Shown here: positions 17,069 to 25,860 of the stretch, piece by piece | How the letters are laid out: each line of letters opens with the position of its first letter | Position numbering within the stretch: position 1 is the stretch's first letter | Assembly (NCBI GenBank): GCA_963665595.2 | Contig: CAXXJK010000009.1 | Location: forward strand, 62,001-126,000 | Origin: G963665595 sp963665595 | GTDB lineage: Bacteria; Actinomycetota; Coriobacteriia; Coriobacteriales; CADBOM01 | Length of the DNA: 64,000 bases | Direction of reading: 5' to 3' | The notes under the pieces: generated by a model | What the model saw: the letters and a program-made list of their open reading frames with translations, nothing else | Told to the model about the DNA's origin: nothing | The model's database searches: none | Made by a program: the position numbers and the translations under genes

Positions 17069-18217
17069 GTGTATATTTCAACTGAATTGGAATTAAAAGA
17101 CCTTGTCTCATCGCTACATGGTTGCCGTATTCTTGCAATAGATACGGAGTTTTTGCGAGAGAAGGTTTACTATCCTGAACTATGCCTTCTTCAGATTGCT
17201 ACACCTGAGATTGAGGCTATCATTGATCCATTGGCGGTTAAAGATCTTTCCGCGCTTGCACCGATTCTGGATGATTCTACTATTACGAAGGTATTCCATG
17301 CGGGTGATCAGGATCGCGAGTTGATCTATCAAACCTGTGGCATTCCTGCTTCTCCTGTTTTTGACACACAGATTGCTGCTGCCTACTTGGGACTTCCTCA
17401 GCAGATTGGCTATGCTTCTCTGGTTTCTAACTTTTGTGGGATTGATTTGCCGAAGACCGACAGTCTTTCAGACTGGTCACAACGACCTCTCACGAAAAAC
17501 CAGTTGAGTTATGCTATCGATGACGTGCATTATCTTCCGTCTATTTACGATACTATGGTCAAACAACTCTCTGAATTGAAACGTATGTCTTGGCTTGACG
17601 ACGATTTTGCTGCTTTGGCGAATCCCGCTCGTTATGAAATAGATTATGAGATGATGTGGAAAAAGGTTAAACGTTCCGCCTCACTTTCACCCAGACAACT
17701 CGTCTGTGTCCGTTCGCTTGCACAGTGGCGTGAGCGCCAGGCACAACTCAGAAATTTGCCACGTAAATGGGTGATTTCTGATGAAATAATAGTTGCTATC
17801 GCACGACGTCAACCACAGTCTGTTGAAGATATGTATCACGTTCGTGGAGCGCGGGAGCGTATTTCGAGTACGGCGGCTGAGGAACTTATAAAAGATTTTG
17901 TCGCTAACTGGGAAAGACCTGATGAATGGCCTGAAAAGGTAAGACATGAGAGATATGTAGAGGATATAGACGAAGTTGTTGATCTCATGAATGCGCTTCT
18001 TCATATACGAGCCAAAGAGAGTCGGATAGCTGCATCTCTCCTAGGCGCTCATGATGATTTGGAGGCGTTGGCAAGTGGATATCTTAAAAATTCGCCGCTG
18101 TTACAAGGATGGCGCTATGATATTCTCGGACGTGAACTCGTCGAGTTATTTCAGGGTAACATTGGATTGAAGATTACAGATGGACATGTTGAAGTCGTTA
18201 CGTTAGAAGATAATTAG
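17069..18217 (+). CDS. rnd: Ribonuclease D
   Basis: A 3'-5' exoribonuclease that matures tRNA 3' ends. 382 residues. The DEDD exonuclease domain holds AIDTEFLRE (Exo I), FHAGDQDRELIYQ (Exo II) and YAIDDVHYLPSIYD (Exo III with tyrosine, DEDDy). The HRDC domain follows near residues 210-290 (SPRQLVCVRSLAQWRE), and a second helical domain fills the C-terminus. The start is GTG 17069, with AAGGAC about ten bases upstream. It is followed by a membrane protease 12 bases later and by xseA, so they probably share a transcript. Confidence 0.93.
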   Translation: MYISTELELKDLVSSLHGCRILAIDTEFLREKVYYPELCLLQIATPEIEAIIDPLAVKDLSALAPILDDSTITKVFHAGDQDRELIYQTCGIPASPVFDTQIAAAYLGLPQQIGYASLVSNFCGIDLPKTDSLSDWSQRPLTKNQLSYAIDDVHYLPSIYDTMVKQLSELKRMSWLDDDFAALANPARYEIDYEMMWKKVKRSASLSPRQLVCVRSLAQWRERQAQLRNLPRKWVISDEIIVAIARRQPQSVEDMYHVRGARERISSTAAEELIKDFVANWERPDEWPEKVRHERYVEDIDEVVDLMNALLHIRAKESRIAASLLGAHDDLEALASGYLKNSPLLQGWRYDILGRELVELFQGNIGLKITDGHVEVVTLEDN

Positions 18218-18229
18218 ATAGGAGAAATA

Positions 18230-18892
18230 ATGCCCTACCTCTATCTGCTGCTCATAGTTGTCACGCTTGTCTTGGGTTTGGGGACTCAATTTTATATAAA
18301 AGCAACGTACAAAAAATTTAGTAAAGTACCTATAGCAAGTGGGCTTACGGGAGCTCAGGCGGCACGTCGTATGCTTGACGGCAACGGACTTCAGTCTGCG
18401 CAGATTGTTGAGATAGACGGTCAGCTGACAGACAATTATAATCCCCAGACCAACATCTTGAGCCTTTCTCACGATGTGTATAATGGGCGCAGTATAGCTG
18501 CAACCGCTGTTGCCTGCCACGAGTCAGGCCATGCGGTTCAGTCTGCTCGCAATTATGGACCGGCGAAAATGCGCGGGTCGCTTGTGCCCGTTGTAAGCGC
18601 GGTTTCAAATATTTGGCCGATTATACTTATCATGGGTATTTTCATGAACATTCTTGGTCTCATATATGCGGCAATTGTTTTTTATGCGGTAGCTGTTATT
18701 TTTCAGGTAGTTACTTTGCCGGTGGAATTTGATGCTTCTCGTCGTGGTCTCGCCTATATTACGTCGAATGCTACTGCTCAAGAAGCGGCAGGCGCAAAAA
18801 AAGTTCTTACCGCAGCTGCTCTTACCTATGTGGCGGCAGCTTTGGCATCGTTGCTGCAACTCATCTATCTTATAGGTGTTGCTCGCCGCTAG
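18230..18892 (+). CDS. Membrane zinc metallopeptidase, YugP family
   Basis: 220 residues. An N-terminal membrane helix is followed by a soluble part with the zinc motif CHESGHAVQ (HExxH) near residues 100-108, then three or four hydrophobic helices. The family (Bacillus YugP) is widespread in Firmicutes and Actinobacteria, is predicted to be a neutral zinc protease in the membrane, and has no established substrate. AGGAGA precedes ATG 18230; the gene lies between rnd and xseA, 12 and 29 bases away. Confidence 0.88.
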   Translation: MPYLYLLLIVVTLVLGLGTQFYIKATYKKFSKVPIASGLTGAQAARRMLDGNGLQSAQIVEIDGQLTDNYNPQTNILSLSHDVYNGRSIAATAVACHESGHAVQSARNYGPAKMRGSLVPVVSAVSNIWPIILIMGIFMNILGLIYAAIVFYAVAVIFQVVTLPVEFDASRRGLAYITSNATAQEAAGAKKVLTAAALTYVAAALASLLQLIYLIGVARR

Positions 18893-18921
18893 CTGGCATG
18901 AGAATGGTTTAAGGGATCACA

Positions 18922-20286
18922 ATGGCATTCAGCAAAGCTACGGAGACTTCCTATCGGCAAGATGATGGAGGAGCCGACCGGACATCAAACGAAATGATGG
19001 ATGTTGCTCAAGGGGCGAATAGCGACGCTCTCACTGTTTCTCAAGCACTTATGCTTGCAAAACATTCTCTTGAGGGCGTCCACGCTACCATAATAGGTGA
19101 AGTTTCTGAGTGCTCAAACCACGTAGGCTATAAGGCAGTGTACTTCACGGTAAGCGATCAAGATTCTGCCCTACCATGCCTTATGTGGTTCTCATCATAT
19201 CAGCGAACAGGCGTTGAACTGCGCAAAGGACTGCTTGTCCAAATAACGGGACAATTTTCGCTGTATGCCGCTAAAGGACGCATGAATTTTGATGTTAAGT
19301 CTTTGAAGCTTGCTGGGGAAGGTGACCTGCGCATAAAAGTTGCGCAACTGGCGCAGAAACTTCAGGCCGAAGGTCTGATGGATGGCAGCCGCAAACAGCC
19401 GCTCCCCGAATACCCCCTGCGTGTTGCCGTGGTTACTTCGCCACGCGGGAAGGCAATCCATGATGTGATGCGAACACTGCGCCGACGATTCCCCCTTTCT
19501 GAGGTATTCGTTGCGGGGGTACCCGTAGAAGGTTCTGACGCTCCTCTACATATTATAGAGGGGTTGAAGGCGGCAATTCGTGCACAGGCTGATGTTATAC
19601 TTTTAGTGCGTGGCGGAGGGTCTTACGAAGATCTTATGCCATTTAACGATGAGGCTCTTGTTCGGTTTATCGCCTCTTCTCCGATTCCCATAGTTACGGG
19701 AATCGGTCATGAGCCCGATAATTCGATCGCCGATATGGTTGCCGATCACCGTGCCTCAACTCCTACTGCTGCTGCCGAAGCGGTCACTCCTGACACTACC
19801 TCACTTGATATGCGGCTTCTTGTTCTTAAACACCAGATTGATTCAGCTCTTCAGCATCGTATGAATTACTTTTCAAACATTGTGTCGGTATTTGCATCCC
19901 GAACTCTTTTTGGCGATCCAGCAGCGGTGCTGCTCTCAGAATCAAGGCTCAACCTCGATCAAACGCGCCTGCGCCTCTTTCGGGCGATTCCGGATTCGTT
20001 AGCGCGCGATGGTGAGCGTCTATCTCTTCTTGATAACCAAATACGTGCTCAAGCTTTACATTTATTTGATAATCAAGCATCCGCTGTTCGTGTGAATGCG
20101 GCGCGTTTGCATGATCTTTCTCCATTGAACATACTTTCTCGTGGATATGCTATCGCGTATGATAATAAGGGGAATGTACTGAAAGAAGCCACTTCCGCAG
20201 AGGCGGGAGATAAGGTTTGCGTTCGTCTTTCTGAGGGAAGTATCGATTGCACCGTCGACGGTGTTCTCATGGAAAACTCGTTATAA
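18922..20286 (+). CDS. xseA: Exodeoxyribonuclease VII large subunit
   Basis: 454 residues. With XseB it forms a single-strand-specific exonuclease acting from both ends. The N-terminal OB-fold (about residues 38-130, starting at ALTVSQALMLAKHSL) is followed by the catalytic region with VVTSPRGKAIHDV, LLVRGGGSYEDL and VTGIGHEPDNSIADMVADHRASTPTAAAE, whose conserved pieces are typical, then a long helical region and a C-terminal GYAIA motif. About 37 non-conserved residues precede the OB-fold. xseB starts 28 bases after the stop. Confidence 0.94.
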   Translation: MAFSKATETSYRQDDGGADRTSNEMMDVAQGANSDALTVSQALMLAKHSLEGVHATIIGEVSECSNHVGYKAVYFTVSDQDSALPCLMWFSSYQRTGVELRKGLLVQITGQFSLYAAKGRMNFDVKSLKLAGEGDLRIKVAQLAQKLQAEGLMDGSRKQPLPEYPLRVAVVTSPRGKAIHDVMRTLRRRFPLSEVFVAGVPVEGSDAPLHIIEGLKAAIRAQADVILLVRGGGSYEDLMPFNDEALVRFIASSPIPIVTGIGHEPDNSIADMVADHRASTPTAAAEAVTPDTTSLDMRLLVLKHQIDSALQHRMNYFSNIVSVFASRTLFGDPAAVLLSESRLNLDQTRLRLFRAIPDSLARDGERLSLLDNQIRAQALHLFDNQASAVRVNAARLHDLSPLNILSRGYAIAYDNKGNVLKEATSAEAGDKVCVRLSEGSIDCTVDGVLMENSL

Positions 20287-20314
20287 TGTGAACGGAGAGG
20301 GGTAGAGAGACTTC

Positions 20315-20569
20315 ATGGATGAATTACAACCGCAGATATCGATAGATCAGCTTTCATTTCGACAGGCGCTTACTGAACTCGAGGGCATAGTTCGTCAACT
20401 TGAAAGTAACGAGCTTGAACTTGAAGAAAGCCTGAGCCGTTATGAGCGGGGTGTTGCTTTGTTACACTCTCTACAAAGTAGATTGATGGATGCTCAACAA
20501 AAGGTTCAGATACTTCTTGGAGAAATTGAACCAGAGAGTTCGGATGCCATCGACACTACGCTTAGCTAG
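20315..20569 (+). CDS. xseB: Exodeoxyribonuclease VII small subunit
   Basis: 84 residues, almost all helical. The family motif is seen in FRQALTELEGIVRQLESNELELEES followed by a helix ending LMDAQQKVQILL. It binds XseA in multiple copies and is needed for stable activity. AGAGGGG lies just upstream of ATG 20315, directly after xseA. Confidence 0.92.
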   Translation: MDELQPQISIDQLSFRQALTELEGIVRQLESNELELEESLSRYERGVALLHSLQSRLMDAQQKVQILLGEIEPESSDAIDTTLS

Positions 20570-20633
20570 GCTTGTTAATCAGATACGACGCAGATCAGCG
20601 TTATATGTTGCTTAAATATGAGAGGAATAAAAC

Positions 20634-20972
20634 ATGGGCGAGGATTGTATTTTTTGCAAGATTGTCGCGGGGGAGATACCTGCCAAGGTTGTATATGAAA
20701 ACGAATGGGTGCTTGCATTTGAAGATCTTAATCCCAGATTGCCCGTCCACGTCTTGGTTATTCCGAAAGATCATTATGAAAATATTGGCGATGGTGTTCC
20801 GGAAGACATTTTGGGGCACGTGCTCGCCGCTGCTGCTGAGGTGGCACGTATAACCGGTATTGATGCAAGCGGATATCGTATCGTCTCTAACACCGGTGAT
20901 GATGCCTGTCAAAGTGTTCATCATTTACACATACATGTTCTTGGCGGCCGACGTATGACCACCGATATCTGA
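20634..20972 (+). CDS. HIT-family nucleotide hydrolase/transferase (HinT-like)
   Basis: 112 residues, the usual size of HinT-type purine nucleoside phosphoramidases. The start CIFCKIVAGEIPAKVVYE is typical, with two zinc-linked cysteines in CIFC, and the histidine triad is HHLHIHVLGG near the C-terminus, the middle His being the nucleophile. GAGGAATAAAAC precedes ATG 20634. It lies 64 bases after xseB and may be read from the same transcript. Confidence 0.92.
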   Translation: MGEDCIFCKIVAGEIPAKVVYENEWVLAFEDLNPRLPVHVLVIPKDHYENIGDGVPEDILGHVLAAAAEVARITGIDASGYRIVSNTGDDACQSVHHLHIHVLGGRRMTTDI

Positions 20973-21104
20973 TATCTGCCCGCTCAGCTTTTCTTTTTTT
21001 ACCGAAAGCGGATGTCTGTATGGTGTCCGTTTCTGTAATCCACTATCATGTAAAAATTATTGTTATCGGGCGTTTACCGGTTGTTTTCGAGATAGGATCT
21101 CTCT

Positions 21105-22319
21105 GTGAAAGTTCTTGTCATCAACTCAGGTAGTTCGTCGTTGAAGTATCAACTCATCGACATGGAGAAGCACGACGTGCTCCGTTCAGGCCTATGTGAG
21201 AAAGTCGGTTTTTTTGGTTCGTTTATTCGCTATGACACACCATTTGGTGAAAAGACCATCGAAATGCCTATGCCTAATCATCAGGAGGCTATTCGTTTGG
21301 CGCTTGAATCCCTCGACAATCCCGAGGATGGCGTTATAGCTTCGCTTGAAGAGGTCGATGCTATAGGGCATCGAGTTGTTCATGGCGGCGAGTATTTTAG
21401 CAAGGTGGCATATATAGATGAGGCGGTCATTGAAAAGATCGAAGAACTCATCGAGTTGGCACCGCTTCACAACCCACCTGCACTTATGGGTATTGAAGCG
21501 TGCAATGTCTTAATGCCAGGTAAGCCACAAGGCGCCGTGTTTGATACGGCTTTTCATCAGACCATGCCTGCGAAGAACTATGTGTATCCCATTCTGATTG
21601 ATTTCTATAAAGAACAGAAGATCAGGAAATACGGCGCACACGGCACTTCTCATCGGTATGTTGCTGGTCGTGCCATCGAAATGCTTGGTGGAGAAGAGTC
21701 TTTGCGTATCATAACGTGCCATTTGGGTAATGGAGGTTCCATTACCGCTATCAAAGATGGCAAATCTTACGATACCTCGATGGGCTTTACGCCACTTGAT
21801 GGTGTCATGATGGGTACGCGTTGTGGCTCTATTGATCCTGCGATAGTAACGTTTATCATGGACCATGAAGGGCTGTCTTCTGATGAGATGAGCAATCTCA
21901 TGAACAAGCGAAGTGGGCTCTTAGGTGTTACCGGCATAAGCAACGACCTGCGGGATATTGATAAGGCGGCGCAGGGCGGCAGCGAGGTCGCTCAACTTGC
22001 TCTCGATATGTATGCACAGTCTATTCGTAAATATATTGGTCAATACATTATTGAGCTCAATGGTGTTGACGCTATAGTCATGACGGCTGGTGTTGGCGAA
22101 AACAGCGCAATGATGAGAGAAAAGATATTTGCCGATCTTGATAATCTGGGCATCAAGCTTAACCTCGAGAAAAATGAGGTATTCTCACGAGAAGATCGCT
22201 TTATTCAGGCGGACGATTCTCAGGTAAAGATAATGGTTATTCCTACCCAAGAAGAGTATATGATTGCCTATGATATTAAAGAAATGTGCGATGAGATGGG
22301 TTTTACTCATCACTGCTAG
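21105..22319 (+). CDS. ackA: Acetate kinase
   Basis: Makes ATP and acetate from acetyl phosphate, with Pta supplying the acetyl phosphate from acetyl-CoA. 404 residues, normal length. Motifs in order: VLVINSGSSSLKYQL at the start, GHRVVHGGE with the active arginine, VFDTAFHQTMP, HLGNGGSITAI, and the C-terminal TAGVGENS. The start is GTG 21105, since the conserved MKVLVINSG begins there; a weak GGATC lies upstream. The gene faces pta, the reverse of the common pta-ackA operon, with a strong hairpin between the stops. Confidence 0.96.
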   Translation: MKVLVINSGSSSLKYQLIDMEKHDVLRSGLCEKVGFFGSFIRYDTPFGEKTIEMPMPNHQEAIRLALESLDNPEDGVIASLEEVDAIGHRVVHGGEYFSKVAYIDEAVIEKIEELIELAPLHNPPALMGIEACNVLMPGKPQGAVFDTAFHQTMPAKNYVYPILIDFYKEQKIRKYGAHGTSHRYVAGRAIEMLGGEESLRIITCHLGNGGSITAIKDGKSYDTSMGFTPLDGVMMGTRCGSIDPAIVTFIMDHEGLSSDEMSNLMNKRSGLLGVTGISNDLRDIDKAAQGGSEVAQLALDMYAQSIRKYIGQYIIELNGVDAIVMTAGVGENSAMMREKIFADLDNLGIKLNLEKNEVFSREDRFIQADDSQVKIMVIPTQEEYMIAYDIKEMCDEMGFTHHC

Positions 22320-22340
22320 AAACTATTGAGTTATAAAACA

Positions 22341-22374
22341 AGAGGCACGCTCTTCATACGAAGAGCGTGCCTCT
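22341..22374. terminator. Terminator between convergent ackA and pta
   Basis: A perfect 14-base inverted repeat, AGAGGCACGCTCTT (22341-22354) and AAGAGCGTGCCTCT (22361-22374), loop six. On the minus strand it is followed by CTTGTTTT, so it mainly fits the end of pta; the hairpin is strong enough to affect ackA transcripts too. Confidence 0.85.
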
Positions 22375-22394
22375 GCAGTCTAAGGTGTGTGAAA

Positions 22395-23381
22395 TCAACC
22401 CTGGGCTTGGACGGCGGTAATGGCGATAACGCCCATGATATCTTCTGCAGAACATCCCCGTGAAAGATCATTAACCGGTTTGGATATGCCCTGCGTAATG
22501 GGTCCATATGCTTCTGCCTTCGCAAGGCGCTGAGCGGTTTTGTAGCAAATGTTTCCAGAGTCAAGATCGGGAAATATAAGCACATTTGCACTTCCTGCTA
22601 CCGTGCTCTCCGGAGCTTTCGAGCATCCTATCGAAGGCACGATAGCGGCATCAAGCTGAAGTTCGCCATCTATAGAAAGAGATGGGTCCTTCTCGTGTGC
22701 CAGTTCTGTTGCCGTACGAACTTTGTCGACAGAGGGACTTTTTGCGCTGCCTTTTGTAGAATGAGACAGCATAGCAACTCGTGGTTCGGCACCTATCAAG
22801 TTTTTAAATGACCGTGCTGATGACAACGCAATTTCTGAAAGTTCCTCAGCATCGGGGTGTTGGTTGAGCCCGCTGTCTGCAAATATAAAGGCTCCGTTTT
22901 CCCCGTATTCGCAATCAGGTACGATGATCACAAAGAAGGCGGAAACGAGTTTCGTTCCTTGGGCAGTTTTAAGTATCTGGAGACTAGGACGGAGCACGTC
23001 GCTGGTTGCGTGAGCGGCACCGGCGACCATGCCGTCGGCATCTCCCAGATGAACCATCATCACGCCAAAGTAGAGCTCATCGTTCATCAAAGCTTCTGCT
23101 TCTTCTCGGGTGAGTCCTTTGCTCTTGCGTAACTCAAGAATCGTATCAACATACAACTGACGCTTTTCGAATGTTTGAGGATTAACAATTTGAATACCGC
23201 TGAGATCTATACCTGTTGAAGCAAGGTCTTTCTCGTCACCGAGAATTATCAGATCAGCAATATCGCGGTCAGCTGCCATACGAGCGGCGACCAATGTGCG
23301 GGGATCACTACCTTCAGGAAGAACGATTGTCTTGCGGTCTGCGCGTGCGCGCTCTATGGTTCTTTCCAAAAAACGGCTCAT
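22395..23381 (-). CDS. pta: Phosphate acetyltransferase
   Basis: Transfers acetyl between CoA and phosphate. 328 residues, the short single-domain form lacking the BioD/DRTGG N-terminal regions of the enterobacterial enzyme. Recognisable blocks are IVLPEGSDPRTLVAA near the start, MVAGAAHATSDVLRP in the middle, and VLIFPDLDSGNICYK toward the end. The start is ATG 23381 with AAGAAAGG six bases upstream; an upstream GTG at 23405 is unlikely. With ackA it gives substrate-level ATP synthesis from acetyl-CoA. Confidence 0.95.
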   Translation of the reverse strand: MSRFLERTIERARADRKTIVLPEGSDPRTLVAARMAADRDIADLIILGDEKDLASTGIDLSGIQIVNPQTFEKRQLYVDTILELRKSKGLTREEAEALMNDELYFGVMMVHLGDADGMVAGAAHATSDVLRPSLQILKTAQGTKLVSAFFVIIVPDCEYGENGAFIFADSGLNQHPDAEELSEIALSSARSFKNLIGAEPRVAMLSHSTKGSAKSPSVDKVRTATELAHEKDPSLSIDGELQLDAAIVPSIGCSKAPESTVAGSANVLIFPDLDSGNICYKTAQRLAKAEAYGPITQGISKPVNDLSRGCSAEDIMGVIAITAVQAQG

Positions 23382-23495
23382 TTTATGCCTTTCTTGTCGG
23401 GTCACGTAAGCAATTCTACTACAATATCAGACAGCCTTTGGTTCTATTTCCGCTTGTGGTTGGCACTGACCGGTGCTTAAATATTGGAAGGCCTT

Positions 23496-24536
23496 ATGAC
23501 CAACAAAATTATCAGTTATGCTATTCCTTGTTATAACTCAGCATCCTATATGGATCATTGTATCCAGTCGATACTTGATAGCGCAGAAGATTATCTTGAT
23601 GACATCGAGATAATCATTGTTGACGACGGATCTGTTAAAGATGATACCGCAGCAAAGGCCGATAGATGGGCTGAGCGATTTCCTCATAGCATCAAAGCCA
23701 TTCATCAGGAAAATGGAGGCCACGGGCAAGCGGTAAACACCGGCCTTATGCATGCAACGGGTGTCTACTTCAAGGTGGTAGATTCCGATGATTGGGTTGA
23801 TTTTGAGGCGGGTAGGGAGATGCACGAGAATCTCTCTCGGTTCGTGCTGATGGACGAGCCAGTGGATATGGTGGTTTGTAACTATGTCTACGAAAGAGTC
23901 TCTGAGGGAACCAGCCAATCGATGGATTATGTGGGGATCTTTCCCGAACGTCAAATTATTGGATGGAGCGATGTAAAGCGTTTCGGAGTTTCTGAATACC
24001 TTCTTATGCACTCAGTGTTTTATCGTACCCAGTTGATAAAGGATATTGAGCTGAAGCTTCCTGCACATACTTTCTATGTCGACAACATATTTGTTTATGC
24101 TCCTCTGCCTGCCGTCGAGACTATTTACTATCTCAATATCGATCTGTACAGATACTTTATCGGACGTGATGATCAATCAGTTAACGAGAACGTTATGATA
24201 GGACGTATCGACCAGCAGTTGCGTGTTACCCGAATTATGATAGATTCCCACGATCTTACACCAGGTCTTATCAATGAACGTTTACGTAAATACATGGTCA
24301 ATTATCTCTGCATGATGATGACCATTTGCTCTGTTTTCTTGTTACTATCAGAGTTGCCCGACAAAATAGAGCAGCGTGCAGAGATATGGGATTATCTGAA
24401 ACAGCGTAATCCATCTGCGTATAAAGATATCCGCAAAACATTCTTAGGTATGGGTTCCTGCCTTCCCGGAATTGTTGGACGCAAGGGAACAATAATCGGC
24501 TATCACGTGGCGCAGAGGCTTTTTAACTTTAACTAG
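23496..24536 (+). CDS. Family 2 glycosyltransferase
   Basis: 346 residues. A GT-A nucleotide-sugar-binding domain occupies about residues 1-230, with IPCYNSASYMDHCIQSIL, the VDDGS strand and the metal-binding DxD equivalent VVDSDDWVD. The C-terminal 110 residues are helical. The sugar and acceptor are unknown; surface polysaccharide or glycolipid synthesis is the usual role. The start is ATG 23496, with GGAAGG just upstream; a TTG at 23484 lies inside that site. It is a single gene, divergent from pta and convergent with ilvA, where no clear terminator is seen. Confidence 0.88.
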   Translation: MTNKIISYAIPCYNSASYMDHCIQSILDSAEDYLDDIEIIIVDDGSVKDDTAAKADRWAERFPHSIKAIHQENGGHGQAVNTGLMHATGVYFKVVDSDDWVDFEAGREMHENLSRFVLMDEPVDMVVCNYVYERVSEGTSQSMDYVGIFPERQIIGWSDVKRFGVSEYLLMHSVFYRTQLIKDIELKLPAHTFYVDNIFVYAPLPAVETIYYLNIDLYRYFIGRDDQSVNENVMIGRIDQQLRVTRIMIDSHDLTPGLINERLRKYMVNYLCMMMTICSVFLLLSELPDKIEQRAEIWDYLKQRNPSAYKDIRKTFLGMGSCLPGIVGRKGTIIGYHVAQRLFNFN

Positions 24537-24609
24537 CAAGGAACTTCCGGAAATTTAATCCATCTATCAGCACGATCCTGAGAATTTATTTGAGGCGTGT
24601 GACGGCGGA

Positions 24610-25860
24610 TCATTCAATTGTAATATGATAACCCGCGTTTTCGAGGGCGCGTATTACTTGGGCTCCGTGCTCTTCGCCGCCTACTTCGCAGGCTATATGC
24701 AAGATCACTTCTAGCGGGTCTAGATGCGCGCTCATGCGGTCATATTGGACCATGACAATGTTTGCAAACGATTCAGCCATGATGCGGGAAAAGTGCTCAA
24801 GGCTTCCGGGGATATCGGGCATCACGGTTCTAAAGCGTAGTTTTCTGCGGCGAACCACAAGGCCAATCTCTATGATTCGATGGATGAACCCTACATCAAT
24901 ATTACCTCCAGAAAGCAGACACACCCAGCGCTTTCCCTCGGTGTTTACTCGTCCGCTTAACGCAGCGGCAAGTGACGCTGCACCCGCGGGTTCAACTATT
25001 GATTTGCTCCGTTCCATCAGATAAAGTATTGCAGATGATATCTCGGCATCGCTTACCGTCATCATCTCATCAACGTACTCATTGATAATGTTTTGAGTAA
25101 TGATACCGGGTTTTTTGACGGCAATGCCGTCCGCTATGGTTGATAGATTTGAGAGGGCAATGGGTTCTCTCTGCTTAAATGATCCTACGATGGCAGCGGC
25201 TCCCTCTGCCTGCACGCCCACAACCCGTACATGTGGATTACGTTGCTTGATGGCAAAAGCCGTTCCCGCGAGCAGCCCTCCGCCTCCAGCGGGAATCAAC
25301 ACGCCATCGACGCGGGGAAGAACCTGGAGTATTTCCTCTCCAAGAGTTCCCTGTCCGGCTATAACTGAAAGATCATCAAAGGGGTGAATGAATGCTGCAC
25401 CGCAACTTCTCTGAAGTTCTTGGGCAAAAGAGCAGGCATCGTCGTAACAGTTTCCGTTGAGGATAACGCGTGCTCCGTAGCTTTCGGTGGCATTGATCTT
25501 GGCAATGGGTGTGCTTTTAGGCATGACGATGGTCGCGCGTACCCCCAACATGTTTGAGGCGTATGCAACACCCTGTGCGTGATTTCCCGCTGATGCTGTT
25601 ACGACTTCGATATCATCGTTTTCTTCTTTAAGTTCGTGAATCTTATTGTAGGCGCCTCTCAATTTGAAAGAACCCGTCTTCTGGAGGTTTTCATACTTGA
25701 GATAGAGGTCGACTCCTGTCATCTCTGAAAAAGTTTCCGAGCGTTGGAGAGGCGTTTGTCGTATGACGGGCAATAGGCGCTTCGCCGCGCGCTCTATATC
25801 GCTCATGTGAAGAGTTTGGCTTAATGATTCGTTTTTCGTAAATTGTTCTGGGACATTCAT
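24610..25860 (-). CDS. ilvA: Threonine dehydratase (ammonia-lyase)
   Basis: Deaminates threonine to 2-oxobutanoate, the entry to isoleucine synthesis. 416 residues. The PLP lysine is in KTGSFKLRGA; the phosphate-binding glycine loop is GGGGLL; and the C-terminal 75 residues form one ACT domain. This is the single-ACT form of about 400 residues rather than the 500-residue two-ACT enterobacterial IlvA. Its ATG overlaps the ilvD stop in ATGA, so the genes are translationally coupled. Last gene of the ilvB-N-C-D-A operon, which supports a biosynthetic rather than degradative role. Confidence 0.93.
   Translation of the reverse strand: MNVPEQFTKNESLSQTLHMSDIERAAKRLLPVIRQTPLQRSETFSEMTGVDLYLKYENLQKTGSFKLRGAYNKIHELKEENDDIEVVTASAGNHAQGVAYASNMLGVRATIVMPKSTPIAKINATESYGARVILNGNCYDDACSFAQELQRSCGAAFIHPFDDLSVIAGQGTLGEEILQVLPRVDGVLIPAGGGGLLAGTAFAIKQRNPHVRVVGVQAEGAAAIVGSFKQREPIALSNLSTIADGIAVKKPGIITQNIINEYVDEMMTVSDAEISSAILYLMERSKSIVEPAGAASLAAALSGRVNTEGKRWVCLLSGGNIDVGFIHRIIEIGLVVRRRKLRFRTVMPDIPGSLEHFSRIMAESFANIVMVQYDRMSAHLDPLEVILHIACEVGGEEHGAQVIRALENAGYHITIE

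Noticed and set aside
20985..21045. Imperfect hairpin between the HIT gene and ackA
   Set aside because: The arms have a bulge and mismatch and there is no T-run after it, so I do not call a terminator.
24537..24609. Possible terminator between the glycosyltransferase and ilvA
   Set aside because: No inverted repeat of useful length could be found in the 73 bases between the convergent stops.
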